A stretch of DNA of 64,000 nucleotides from Calonectria ilicicola (GCA_020809705.1 CP085826.1:434001-498000); one strand, 5' to 3'; shown: positions 1 through 12,779, counted from the stretch's first letter. The notes: a model not told the origin generated them from the sequence alone. Made by a program: numbers and translations.

Positions 1-55
1 CAAAAAGCATCAAAGATATGCTAGTTTGGCTAGTGTGATTACTTCCAACTTCGGT

Positions 56-809
56 CTACAGGCCGAGGATATCCAGCCACTCCTTGCGTGATTGTTGAGA
101 ATCTTCCACAAGCACATGAATAAGATCCTTGACGAATTCTTTGTTCGCTTCGGGGTCCGCGGAGCCGTCGAAAACAAGGGGCCCAGGGTGACTTTGAATC
201 AGAGCCTTAATATCCTTGATGTCCTTCTTTTTCTTTTCCTCCTTCTATCTCTCCAACGCGGAAAATAATTTCATTGCAATTAAGTCATCGCGCGATGTAA
301 AAGGAAGTTCGTCTTAGGCAAGTGCGGCAAGCATCTTCGATCGGGGTTCGATGCCAGTCTGTCTACTGTTAGGAACCTCCGCGGAGACGGCACGAATGAC
401 ATACAACGCGGCGACCAATGAGATTAACAGAGGTGATGAGCTTCGTGTCCGGGCAGCGGTAAGTAACTCCGTTGATGACCTCTGAGTTGACCGTGAATGA
501 TCGATCGGCTTTGTGGAGCTCACGTTTAAGAGACTTGGGGACCAAAAGACCTCCAACGAAGAGGTCTACATCCTGTCGCATCAAGGGTTAGCGCAATCCT
601 AGAGAGAGCATCGTACATGATCCGCCAAGGCTTACTTGCGTGGTACGGTCATCCATGAGGCGGGAGACTGCGAGACCGCCGACAACAGAGACACGGCATT
701 GGTCTGCTTGCGACGAAAAGATGACTTTAGTCAAGGCGATAGTGGCGCGCGCTGCGGCATAGAGACGAGGATCAATGTGTGAAGTGGTCATGGCCGATGA
801 TGCGTCCAA
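56..809 (-). pseudogene. Nucleotidyltransferase-fold protein gene, interrupted by an in-frame stop
   Basis: Three exons can be read on the minus strand: 809(or 791)..636, 572..416 and 312 downwards. Introns have gtaagc/cgacag and gtcgcc/cctaag ends and phases 0 and 1. Joined, the frame gives the hallmark of nucleotidyltransferase folds: a glycine pair (VVGGLAVS) followed about 11 residues later by an Asp-x-Asp metal motif (TTQDVDLFVGG). The third exon continues with a family-like stretch (LPFTSRDDLIAMKL) and then meets TAG at 247-245. Beyond it the same frame stays open to 56 with a charged helix and a plausible C-terminus. That argues for a nonsense mutation in a once longer gene rather than a natural end. 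The family is related to AbiEii-like transferases seen sporadically in fungi; substrate unknown. No neighbour explains its role. Confidence 0.5.
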
Positions 810-1019
810 ATCGACGATGGCGGATGATGTATCTAGACGGCGGCAGAGGATAATGCTTGAGTTAGACGTTCTAGCATCATGTTTGTCTTTTAGAAGTCTT
901 TTGGGGCATGATTCTTTCCCAAGGTCACTTATGTGGCGATGTTTGGGAAAGCGCTCCTTCCTCCCATGGCCGTGGGTACATGGTGGACTCCGCCACTATC
1001 GATGAGGTTGTTATGAGTA

Positions 1020-1580
1020 GGGGACGCCATGGCGGCCTTGGGGAATTGCAATCAAAACCAAAATATGAGTGTAAAGAAAAGAAGGATGAATGAAGTGGAG
1101 AGAAAGGAAAGTTGAAAGCAAGACGGGTAGCAGTTTATATAACTGATTGGTGATGATTCACTGCTAACCATGCTGGGATTGGTCGGGCATGGGGTTCCAT
1201 GGCGGCATCTGGGAATTGCAATCAGAACCAAACCACGAGTGTAAAGAAGAGAAGAATGAATGAAGGAAAGAGAAATAAAAGTTGAAATCAAGGCGGGTGA
1301 CGGTTTATATAACCGATTGGTGATGATTCACTGCTAACAAAACCGGATTAGTTGGGTGTAGGGTTCCATGGTGGCATCTGGGAATTGCAATTAAACCTAA
1401 AAGATAGGCGTAAATGAAAAAAGTAGGAATTGGAGAAATGGAGTAATGATAGAAGAAAGAGAAAAAATCTAAGACTAGGCCAGGTTTACATAAACACTTG
1501 GCTGAATGATCCAGTGCCATGAGATAAAGGAAGCATTAGTTACAAATGGACATGTTATTTTGGCTCTGGGAATTGTAATA
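1020..1580. repeat. Diverged tandem repeat, unit about 170 bp, 3-4 copies
   Basis: Successive units carry the same landmarks in the same order: a 'ccatggcggc' block, 'gggaattgcaat', a purine-rich 'gtaaagaaaagaaggatgaatga' stretch, 'tttatataac.gattggtgatgattcactgctaac'. The 'gaattgca' landmark occurs at 1043, 1213 and 1382 (spacing 170 and 169), and a degraded fourth (gaattgta) sits at 1570. Each unit contains a TATA-like block. No credible reading frame crosses it; short frames here are by-products of the repeat. Confidence 0.8.
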
Positions 1581-2525
1581 GCAGCGTTCTTACCGGACCT
1601 ACGCCATATAAGGGTCCTAGAGATGAAATTAAAGAAAAGTGGTGTTTATTTTAAGATTTAGGTGCTGTTTAGCCCAGGCCTTCAGTTTTCCCCAAGTCTG
1701 GTGGCTTCCCTAAAAGCACACTCAAGGATACTACGGCCACAAGAAAAGGAGATGCCCCAAAAAAGTCAACTTCATTGTCACAACCTTTGTGCCTAAAACT
1801 ATTGCTACGGCCAAGGCTAAAATATGCACCATAGGCACTGCTCGCGTCCCCGTTAAACAGTCACCAATGTTTTCACTAACGGTACTCATATAATCGCGCC
1901 AATCTCCGCAACGGCCGAGACTGCGATGACAACATCCATCATCAAAGAGACTATTGCCCCTAACACCATAATCACTTCTACTACTACCATCACCTACACA
2001 ATTGTAGTTCCCGGGTAAAAATGTTCCTCAGTGTGTGCCGGTAAAAATCTCCCCGACGATAATCTTCTGGAGGTGGTTTCGAGGTGTCCAGGAATCTCCC
2101 AGAAGTATATCAACTCGAGATGAGCGAAGGCAACGCCGAAAATCGATGCGAGTGTTTACACTATGCTTCTTCAACAAAAAGTTTGTTGTTGTCCTTTTCA
2201 ATGAGAATAGATGCAGTCTATACGTGGGACAAAAGGGGAGCAGCTGCACTAAAAACCACAAGCTGTGGGTATTTCGTTCACTTATGTTTAGAACGAATGC
2301 GTTTTTGCGTGTGATAGCATTACTAGATAAGCATGAACCATTATACCTGACAACAATCAGATCCAAGACACTCAAACGATCACCGACAACACCAAATCCA
2401 ATTTCATATCTGTACTCAACCACCATAGAGGGCAAGCCGAAGTGTTGCTACTTTAATTATTTGGAGATTCCAGTCTAATCCCTCCCCGCTCATCCTCCGC
2501 CTACCCCTAGACTGGCCGTATTGAA
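1581..2525. other. Unassigned stretch between repeat and degraded gene
   Basis: Overlapping open frames of 135-147 codons exist on both strands between about 2028 and 2478. Neither has recognisable motifs, splice-supported extension or a family resemblance, so I do not call a gene. The rest has no visible feature. Confidence 0.4.
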
Positions 2526-3368
2526 TCACCATTGTGATCGAATTTTGCAAACATCACCCCAGTGTGTGTCTTCCCGGACCCTGCGATGCAACTTTTCCTT
2601 GGCAGTACGCAAAATCTTCAAATATGTTGATTTTGCGAAACCATTAAGTTGGAAATGGAATTGTTCAAACAGAAGGTCAAGCAGAGTTAGGTCAAGCATC
2701 TCGCGATCGAGAATATAACCTATCTCATATAGGTAGTTGTCGTTGTCGGATAAATTGAACGTTAAGCCTCGAATGTCGAGTAACGTCAATGCTTCAAAAT
2801 ATCGCTGCATGGTTGGTATTCGTACTCTAGGAAGGTGGTCGGGATAACGCCCGGTTCCTTGAAGTTCTGTCCCAGCAACAAGACCTAGATAATTGGCCCA
2901 GATGATATTTTTATTTGGTCCATCTGTGAAATTAGGTCCCTTGCCGATAGGTAGTTCCTAGTAAATATCTTCCATTGAAAAAAATCGGATTGCGCCATAG
3001 TAGTCTGCAAAGGGTCCCCAGCCAGGGACAGGATGATGCACATGGATGTATGGATTCCGATAGGCTTTTAATGCACTACTTCTTCGGTACTGGTTCTGGG
3101 AACAGCCAAGGTCGTGGCATATCGGCAGTCCAGAATGGTCAAGAACTTTGATAGTCTCAAGGAGCATATCAAAAGGAATTACAAAGCTCAGATCCTTGGA
3201 CAAGAACGGTTAGTAATTGAACCTAAGAGTAGCTTCAATAGATAAACATACGAAAAGAACTATAGGTACGGTGTATATATCTAGAAAATATGTGCCCTAA
3301 AGGAGGTTTTCGATACCAGCCTTGTTTAGAATATCAGCCACCCCTGTGCATTGCGTGGGGCTATAGTC
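2526..3368 (-). pseudogene. Degraded protein-coding gene (possible fungal nucleotidyltransferase-like family)
   Basis: One minus-strand frame runs from about 3368 down to TGA at 2526 once an intron (3251..3195, gtatgt with TACTAAC branch and ccaag end) is removed. It is broken only by TAG at 3299-3297 and TAG at 2960-2958. The translated pieces read continuously across both stops (GIENLL*GTYFLDIY; MEDIY*ELPIGKG) and look like fungal proteins of the type 'nucleotidyltransferase-like, WGxY...DxxF(V)IP'. Both stops sit where the surrounding pattern suggests Trp (TGG to TAG), a CpA-to-TpA change on the other strand. The family assignment is from memory and weak; the degraded status is better supported than the function. 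Confidence 0.45.
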
Positions 3369-4677
3369 CTACTTAGTAAGAGGCAGATATGCTATAGAGC
3401 CAATGCCTTTCCCTCTCTAAGTATCGATCTTTAATAGATGATATGATCGAATCCTTGAAAAAGAGGGTTGAGCTTGGTGAATAAGTGCGCTCAGTTTTGG
3501 CAATGCTATGGTTGGTATAAGGCTTTATGTACCCAAACATTGAGCTAGATATTGAAGTATATTGGATTATACAGTTAAAAGAGTATTATGAGATATTAAG
3601 AATTAAATAAGTTCAACGAGGGTGAGAAGGTACCGTTTTTATGTTTTTTTGAATTGGTGATCCACAATCTGTAGGTAGGGGGAGACTTGATACCCGTTTG
3701 CATCATGATTCGGAGATAAATGCTGTCAAGTCTGACTCATATTTAAACTCGGCACGGGAAAGTGTAGCTCATTGTTCTAGTAGGGGAATTAAGAAAGATG
3801 TAGGCTAGGCAAGAAACAAAATTTAACACTGGACTCCAATGGACTTTTCTATACAGGTATTGGAGATGAAATTTCTAGGTTATCGCAACGTTCTTGGTCG
3901 AGCGCACAATTTACCAGCTCATCCCCAGTCCAATTTAGAAACACCAAACTCGATACTCGCTCTGGGCTGCACTCGTAGTCTTGACTTTTATTTAAAGGAT
4001 GACATGCCTGATGCGCATTCTTGGAGACGGAAAAAGACTTTTCCCTCTTCGCGGCTGGTCTAGACTTTTACCATTGAGTTGAGGCTAGCAAGGTACTGGA
4101 ATGAAGATGCTGCGAACCTTGGTTTTGTCACCCTTGAGCATTTAACGGTACAGTTTATAGTCTCAGCGGCTGGGCGACATCAAGTGACTCAGGCCGTAAC
4201 GAATTTGAACAGATCGGATAAACACAGTTTCTCTTGTTCCCGTTTTACACAAGTCTAGCTCTCCAGCAAGGTCAATACACCAAATAAGGCTTGCAGATAC
4301 AAACCCAAAATAAGAAGGCTAGGAGCTCCAAAGCCGCAACGGTGGCAGATATAACCAAATTTGGCCATGATTCACCCGACCAAGAAACAAGCAACTTAAT
4401 CCTCTGTACAGCATACCCTTGATGCCCTCTTGAAAATTTAGTCGTATTTGAGATGACTTCACTTCCCAAGACCGTGAATTCCAACGCACACCAAAGGTCA
4501 AGGAACATGGACGGCCAAATAGTAATCAAAAGTGCTTTTCGTTAGCATTAATATTTGGTGGCAATTATGGGCGTATATAAAGCATAATAAAAAAATAAAG
4601 TAAGCAAACAAAATGAATAAATAAAAATAAACAAAACAAAACGATATTTTATTTATTTTATCAGAAACTAATGATGT
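3369..4677. repeat. Gene-free AT-rich stretch containing dispersed-repeat fragments
   Basis: The minus strand at about 4320-4380 carries 'tcgggtgaatcatggccaaa' followed by '.ccgttgcggctttggagctcc'. The plus strand at 3893-3916 carries 'ttggtcgagcgcacaatttacca'. Both motifs recur next to each other at about 23.83-23.91 kb, so this is a rearranged copy of a dispersed element. 4560-4677 is very AT-rich and probably holds the 3' end of the PKS transcript. No gene seen. Confidence 0.5.
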
Positions 4678-7600
4678 TTATTTCGGATCCACCTGATCAA
4701 ATATCCCAGCGGGTACAATGCGAGATCTTCGAGCCATCATCTCGGAAATCTGCATAATGGACATAGAACTCATGAGCTCCAACATCTGTATCTGGCCCTC
4801 TAGGTGTCCCATTATCCAATTGCGCAACTCGACTGAAATCAAGGAATCCACCCCGTAACTTGCAACAGATCGGTCTTGTTGAACATCCTTTTCTGAAATC
4901 GCGAGGAGACGAGCCAGCTTATGTCTGAGCGCAGTATATGTTGCCTCCACAGCGGCTTCTGGGCTCGGCTCGAAGCCGCTTGCAATGCTGCCTGGACGTC
5001 GAATTCGCCATTTGAAGCCTCCTTAGACTGCTTCTTTTCTGAAGACGACCAGATATGCGAAAACCTGGCGTCTCGTCTTTGTCTGGAAGCTTCTTCTGTT
5101 TTGGAGTCTGGATCAGTTCGTCTGGTGCCACAAAGAATTTGGGCTTCAGCTGGAGTTTTGGCGGTCGGATGTCGAATGGCGTAGTTCATAACCGCCAAGA
5201 AGTCCTCCACAGTGTGTGCTCTAAGCCCTTGAGAATGCTGCATCATGGCAAGGTTCTCATTTTCTGCCGTTACTCCCTCATCTTGTACAATGCTGATGTC
5301 TATAGCCCTAGCTGGTAACCCCAGTGATGCTCTATGCCGAATCAAAGCATCCTGGACTGTGTTTCCGGCACAATAGTTACTTTGGCCATATGTTCCGATA
5401 ATGGCTGCAGCACTGCCGATGGATATGAAAAAGTCCAAGGCTTCACCGAACTCCTCATGAAGGTTCAGAGCTCCCAAAGCTTTTGGCTGTGTTCCTTCAC
5501 ACCATTGTGAGTGCGTCATCGACTTGAAAGGAGTGTCCTGAAATCATTAGCTCAGTTCCTCAAGCGGTATTTAAGACGTACATGAAGTGCCATGACTCCC
5601 TGGATTATTCCTCGAATTGGCGCTGCTTGTGTCATGACCTTTATCTGGGCCAGCGACTCCTTGTCTGTGACGCTACCCTTGACTACTAGAAGATCCACGC
5701 CCTGATGCTTCATTTCCGCAGCTACCTCAGAAATACCAGGTGCGTCAAGTCCTGATCTGGACAAAGCGACGATGCGCTTGGCGCCAAGCTTCACCAAATG
5801 ACGCATAACGGGTCTACCCAGTCCACCAGTGCCACCGACGACAAGGTAGGAACAGTCACTGCGTAAGGCTGGGAGCTTTGGTTGCTGAGGTTGCACCTGT
5901 TCTGAAGTCAATCATGGCCCCATCCCAAGACAACTGCAATTAAGGGTGCATAAATAAAGTGACACTTACCTTCCAAGGCGTATTGAAATCTACTGATAGG
6001 ATTAGTTTTCCGGTATGTTTGCCTGCTTGCATATCGCGGAAGTGGTCTTCAACATCAGAGGCTGGCCTTGGTGTTATTGGGCTAATAGATGTCAATTGCT
6101 CAGTGTGAACAAGTTTCATGGACGTCTGAATCAACTCCATAAAAACCTCTGGCCTTTTTTCTGCGACGAGGGTCATATCAACAGCAGAAAAGGTGACGTT
6201 CTTTTCAAAGTTTTGCATTTCCAGCCTGCCATTTGTGAGGATGTCTCTTTTCCCAATTTCCACGAATCTGCCAAAAGGTGCCACTGCGTTAAAGCTTGCC
6301 GCCAAAGCGTCACCAGACAAGGAATTCAGGACAACATCAACACCAAGTCTCCCAGTAAGCTTTAGAATATGCTCCCCAAAGCTGAGGTCACGATTGGAAA
6401 GAATGCGATGAGCAGGAATGCCATATTTGTCCTGGATGAAGTCACGTCTTTCTTGACTTCCGGCGGTAACAAAGATGTTTTTGGCGCCGAGGAATTGTGC
6501 GATTGCGATTGCTGCTTGACCAAGTGCACCTGCTCCAGAATGAATCAACAGTGATTCGCCCTCTCGTAATCTTGCTATGTCTCGAAGAGCAAAGAGCGCT
6601 GTGCAGTATGCGACGGGTATCGCTGCTGCGGTCTCCATACTCATATCCCCAGGAACAAGGCATGCGTGGCGCATATCGATATTGCAGGTAGTGGAGAGTC
6701 CACTAGGCCCAAAGACACAAACTCTGTCGCCAACCGCGAAGTTTGATGCAGCAGAGTCACCAAGTTCAACGATGGTGCCGCTACCTTCGATAAGAATGGT
6801 GGAAAGCCCGTCCAGTTGACCCATGGCGGTCATCAAGTCTTTGAAGTTTAATGCAATGTTCTCAATTTTAACTTTGATTTGCGAGGAACTTGGAGACTGG
6901 GAGTGCTTCGGATCATCGGCCCAGTATAGCGTATCTAGAATCCCAGGTGACTGAATCCTCAAGCCAAGGGCTCGAGCAGTGTCTGAAATATTTACTTTTT
7001 GAGGGTGATAAGGCGAGACGGTATCTTTTACCCAATCATCAACCGTGTGGTCAACAAGAAGTCGGGGTACTGAGATTATGCCACCATGTGCAGTGAGCTC
7101 CCATTCAGACGTGGATTGAGGGGACGCCTGTGAAGACATGACTTGCTTGAATACTTGCGATACATATGACGATATTTCCTCACCAGGGACGGATTTATCA
7201 ACATCAAGGCTGAAGAATTTGAGTTCATGGTTCTCTGCTCTCAAACTCCTACCCAGACCTGTAACAAGCGCTCGCTGTGGCTCCTCGCAGGTTAGTGTGC
7301 CGCCCCTAGTTACCCATAAGACATTTTGCGCCCCGCAGACGAGGTCTCGGAACTTTTCCCAGCCATCTGTAGGTGGGGATAAGAGGAAATCAGTTGTCGT
7401 CTCAAGTAAGAATATTAGAGTGCCACACGGAGGCGGTGTCTCAAAGAGTGTCGATATAGAAATCTCTGTACCAGGAAATTGATGAGCGAGACTGTTCTTG
7501 ACCTCTGAGCTAATTTTGCCGTCATGATTCTCTGCAAAGATAGTGATATGGCTTTCAGGATTTTCTGGCACAGGGAGCGACACGCTAGATATAATCAAGC

Positions 7601-10600
7601 TCACTTCATGCTCATCATCATCGTCGCTGTCTCTCATTTCTAGCGATACACCTGAGAAGCCGCTCTTCTTGAGGACGTCGTCCCACTGGGGCACTTGAAG
7701 AAGTGGAGAGTTCAAGCGACCGTCATCGACACCCAGCCACCAACCTGGAAGTATACCAAAAGTCATTCCCCATCGGAGTGATGGTGAGGTCGTTTCAGCA
7801 AAGGCAATGTGACCACCCGGTTTTAGCAGAGTTTTGAGATTGCTTAGCGTATGGTTGACATCGCGCGATACGTGAACCACGTTGGAAGCAATGATGATGT
7901 CAAAGGATCCGAGCTTCAAGCCCTGTCGGGCAGCAGGCTGTTCTATATCGAAGCGTGCGAATTCAATCGATTGACCGTATTCCTTCAGCTTCTCTTCCAT
8001 AGTTGTGAGGAACGACGTCGATACATCCGTAAACACGAACGATCCTTTCGACACAGAGTGACGACGTTGGTCACCATACACAGCATGAACCACGGGCAAA
8101 GTCAAGCTGCCTGTTCCTCCTCCAATTTCAAGAATGCGCAGATTTGGTATTTTAAATTGAAGGAGTTTTAGATATTCAACAAGCTGTGTGTGGCATCTGT
8201 TTAGGCAGTGATCCTCGGAGTATACTTTGTAAAGTAATTCATCCTCAAGGAGCACAGAGAGTGGCTCGATGGTACCTCGAAGAATCTCAGGTAAGCGCTC
8301 AGAAAGGCGTATGAGCATCTCTCCCGGAGCCCCGATGAAATTCAGGTCTTCTGATAGAGCCATCTCTGTAGATTCCGTCTCAGTCACTTCTTGGGACTGC
8401 ATCCATTTGATGAAAAGACCTAGGTGGCTAGAGTTGGATACGAGCTCATCGGAGTTGAGCTGTGAGAGAGTATCGCCTATTATCTTTCTGCAGAATGGAT
8501 CACAATGCTTTCGCAGATTTTTGGTCTCGATAACAATTTCCTTTCTGCAGTAATCAAGGACGCTGTCCTTTGGCGACGTCAATGGATCGAGCGCCCACTC
8601 TATGCAATGACAGAGGGCTTCTTCTCCAGAGTTCTGGATGCTACCTTGTCCTTGACTAGGCGAGAACTTGACTCCTTTGATACAGATTTCAACATCATTT
8701 CCCTTGTGCAAATCTGTGACCAAAATATCAGCCCAGCATTGCTTCAATCCATGTGCACCAGATTGGGTCTGGACGCGTAGTTCATCTCCAGGGTTCATGG
8801 CGATATCAGTAGATACATATAGATCATCAATTCTGACAATAACCTGAGACTGGTTGAGATGCCCCCCAAGTTTGATGCCGGGCAAACAGGCCTGAAGACA
8901 ACCCTCCAAAGTTGTCGGATGTAAAAAATGTGGTTGTTGATGTCCAGAGGGCATTGTACTCTTTGTATCCGGAACAATGAGAGAACAATTGGACTCCCAA
9001 GGTCTAGCTGAAATGGATTGAAGACTTGCAAAGCAACCCGAATAATTCATGCCCAAGGTTCGGAGTCCTCTGTACATCTTTTGAGACTCCATATTTACCC
9101 AGGAATTGAGGTTCATGTCTTTATTGTCGTGATTTAGATGCTTCTCAAGTTCTAAAGCCAGTTGGTCCTTGCGGTCTATCAGTGCTATCAGACCTCTGCA
9201 ATGTTCGGTCGATTGACCGTCTTGTGTTGCGCTAAAAATTCGGAACTCATTCCATTTTGAACTTGACTGACGCGATGAGTGTGAATATGGTCGGAAGGCG
9301 ATAAAAACCTCGGCACCGAAGGAGTCGCCGTCCTGAATTATCAGGGGCCTATCAATCGAGACGTGCTTGAGATGAACCACTTTCTTTCTCCAACCTTGTT
9401 CCACCGCAATCTCCTTCAACGCTTCTGTGGCCATGGAGATGTAACCAGCCGCTGCAAAGACAATCTGACCGTCAATGCAATGGCCTTTTACCCAAGGCAT
9501 TTCTGATAGTCGAATGTAATGATGCCACCACGGCTCAGAGCTGATGCTATCAGAAGCCGCTGTACCAATTAATTCGTGCCTTGGAGACTTTCGTAGTCGA
9601 TAAGCCATGCTTCGGCGTGATTCATTCCAGTGTACATTGCTGTGATTCCAATTGTACCCGGGCAAGTTTGTAAGAACCTTCATATCCTTGTTGTTGATGT
9701 TGTTGACGCGATTGAGATCAATTGGGGCACCACGCTTGAAAATCTCACTAGCCATGCTTAAGGATGAATTTACGCCATCCTCATTACGTAACAAGCAGGA
9801 TACGTAGCTAATTGAATGCTGAGCAGCTGAAGCCTTGAGAACTTGTAATGCAGGTCCTTTGAGGGCAGAATGTGGACCAAGTTCGACAAGAAGTCCAGTC
9901 GGCGAAGATTTATTGTTTCCTTCCGTCAATGAGAGTACCTTGGACAAGGCATTGGAGAATCTGACTGGAGAGACCAGATTTTTTGTCCAGTAGCACGAGT
10001 CAAGTTCTTGTTCGCAAGCATCATTTCCAGTGACGGAAGATACCATGCGTACAGTTGGGCTGGGCTGGCGTGGCTGAATTCCTTCTATGGCTGATTGATA
10101 GTAGTTTTCCACAATGGCCATATAGTGAGAGTGATAAGCAACATTGACAATCAACTTCCGACAAAATACTTTGGCGTCTTCAAAAACGAGAGCTAACTCA
10201 TCAATGGCATCGGCGTCACCCGATAGCGTGACACTGGATGGACTGTTGATGCAAGCAACTGTAACTCTATCCCTGTAGCCTTTTATGTGATTCTCGGCAT
10301 CAGTTTGAGAGAGTCCAACAGCGAGCATAGCCCCGCGAAGTTCTGGAGCGACTTCTTTGAGGTGCTGAACAGCCTTGCCTCTATAGTAGGCGACTTTGAT
10401 GGCATTAGAGGCGGTAAGAGCTCCGGCTGCGTAGGCAGCTGCAATTTCTCCACTGGAATGGCCACAGACTAAGTCTGGCCTGACGCCCCAAGATTCTAGA
10501 AGATTCACTAGGGCAATTTGAATAGCTGTGCAACATGGTTGCGCGAGCTCAGCCTCGTTGATTCGTGTGCACTCGACTGGTTTCTTTAATTCCTCAATAA

Positions 10601-12779
10601 GATGCCAGTCGCAGCCTAATTCGAGGAGATGAGTTTGGATTTCGTTCATCGATTGGGCGAAGACTGGATATTTTGGGAGGAGGTCAATTCCCATCTGAGC
10701 CCACTGTGCTCCTTGGCCTGTACGCAAGAGTGTTAAAGATGAAGAGTGTATAGAGGCTTTTGATCTTACCTGTGAAAATAAAGCACACCTTCGGGTCTGT
10801 GAGGGCTTTTATAGGGCGCGAAGATGCTGATGCAATCTGACTGACCCTATCCACCAGTTCTCGGATGTTTGTAGCAGTAATTGAGGCACGGTATGCAAAC
10901 GTTGATCTTTTGGAGAAAAGTGTGAATGCCAAACTTTTCAAAGGTAGGCTTTCGCTGTTTGCCTGAACTCTCATGAGAAACCGTTTCCAAATGGAAGCGA
11001 GCTTTGTTAGGTCATCCCCTCGCCGATGACTCCAGACAAAGACAAGAGTTTCAGCTTCAGAATGACCGTTGATTCCACCATTAAAAGATAAGCCATTACT
11101 GATTTCACACAGACCTGAACCGCTTGGGGGTTGTTGAGGCCAGGCTTCAAGGATAATGTGAGCATTCGTGCCACCGTAACCCGATCCATTGACGGAGGCT
11201 CGTCGAATGGTGTCGGTTGGCCACTGTTGTAGCTGGGATGCAACCTGTAAATAAAAATGGTTAGTAAAGTGATGAATGGAGTTGCGGATGGCACGAACTT
11301 CAATACCGCGGGTGTCTAGATCAAGTACTGGGTTTGGGGTCTCCAATGTTGGATTCGGAACGATTACACCCTTTTCCAGCATAAGAAGTGCCTTGATTAG
11401 ACCTGCTAAACCCGAAACACATTCGGTATGGCCTAAGTTTGATTTGACACTTCCGACCATGAGCTTTCTGTCATTCGTTTTGCAGAATGCTCTAGAGAAT
11501 GCAGTTGTTTCGCAATTGTCTCCTGCGCTAGTACCCGTACCTGATAATTCGTTAGTGATCCGTAAAACTTAAACAAATCCTTGAAGATTCTCACCATGCG
11601 CTTCAACATATAATGTCTCACTAGGATCAAGGCCTGCCAATTTATATGCCCGCATAATGGTATCATACTGAGCAGAAGGTGAAGGCATTGTTATTCCTGG
11701 TGTTTTGCCATCCGAGCCAGTGGCGCTACCTCGGATAACTCCTCGAATTGTGTCACCATCCCGAATTGCTGCATGAAGGGGCTTGAGAAGTACGGCAGCC
11801 ACGCCTTCGCCGCGACCATAGCCACTGGCACGGGAGTCGAAAGAATAGCAACGACCGTGTCCTGATAGAAACCTGGTATGGTCAGTCTAGTGATCAAACC
11901 CAAGAGTCTTGTGAAATTGAATCATGATGTGGATGGCTGAACATCCATGGGAAGAGATGTGGAGCGGGTAGAAGAACGTACTGCATTGAAGAGATGACTG
12001 TGAGTTTCTCAGGATCTAATATGAGATTTGTTCCACCAACTAAGATCTGGTCGACATCGCCATCTCGAAGTGCGCGACAGGCCTCGTGGATTGCCACCAG
12101 AGTGCTTGAACAAGCTGTATCTACAGCCATGCTCGGTCCTCGCAAGTCAAAGACATATGAGATGCGATTGGCAAGAAGGGATGGCCCAGTGCCGGTGAAA
12201 CGATAACTTGACCTTGTTAGTTTGATTTATTTCGATGATAATACTCCGTGCTTACGTTGGTGAGACCTCGGGATCACGGCCTTGGATGAGGTCATAGTCC
12301 ATGTACGATACTGCGCAGTAAACCCCAGTCTTTGACCCTTCAAGTTGAGTGATGGAAAGACCAGCATTTTCAAATGTTTCGTAAGCAACCTCTAGCATTA
12401 GTCTGTGCTGCGGATCAATGGCTTTCGCCTCGACCCCGCTGATTCCAAAAAAGTCGTTGTCAAAGACAGCAGGATCTTGCCCGAGCAGATGAACACCACG
12501 AGAGTTTACCTTTCATGTCCAGAGTAGTTAGAGGGAATTTGTTCTAGCTTTTTGGGAGAGACTTACTGATCCACTCAATGGAGCCTCTGGATGCCAGAAT
12601 GCATCCAGCTTGAAACGTCGTTGGGTACCCCTTGACCAACTTGTCATGCCCTTTGAGAGCATTTGCCACAAGGCATCCTGGTTCGATGCGATGCCAGAAA
12701 AGCGACATGCTGCACCAACAATGGCAATCGGTTCAACTGCTTTTTGGACATCATTCGTGTCGGAAGTCACCCCAGGCAT
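4678..12779 (-). CDS. Highly reducing polyketide synthase (KS-AT-DH-cMT-ER-KR, carrier domain out of frame)
   Basis: An iterative type I PKS that would build a reduced, possibly C-methylated polyketide from malonyl-CoA. Exons read: 12779..12567, 12509..12256, 12206..~11978, ~11886..11595, 11540..11299, 11244..10770, 10717..5970, 5884..5582, 5537 onward. KS has DTACSS (Cys near residue 188), EAHGTG and SNLGHTE. AT has GHSSGE and the malonyl-type YHSH. DH has the catalytic His ([10 protein letters not shown], near residue 981), but Glu replaces the usual Asp in [10 protein letters not shown]. The methyltransferase SAM motif is LEIGGGTGS; the ER is complete; the KR has GGTGGLG and the SxxxY pattern up to [10 protein letters not shown]. 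The carrier motif GVDSLIS (4678-4950) lies in another frame. A 5-bp tandem duplication at 4963-4972 breaks the frame, and the read frame ends at 4839, about 2,480 residues. The adjacent divergent acyltransferase is a likely partner. Product unknown. Confidence 0.93.

Noticed and set aside
1052..1520. Hydrophobic minus-strand frames within the tandem repeat
   Set aside because: They recur with the repeat unit and are by-products of its purine tracts.
2028..2478. Open frames of 135 and 147 codons on opposite strands
   Set aside because: They overlap each other, have no recognisable motifs and no splice-supported extension.
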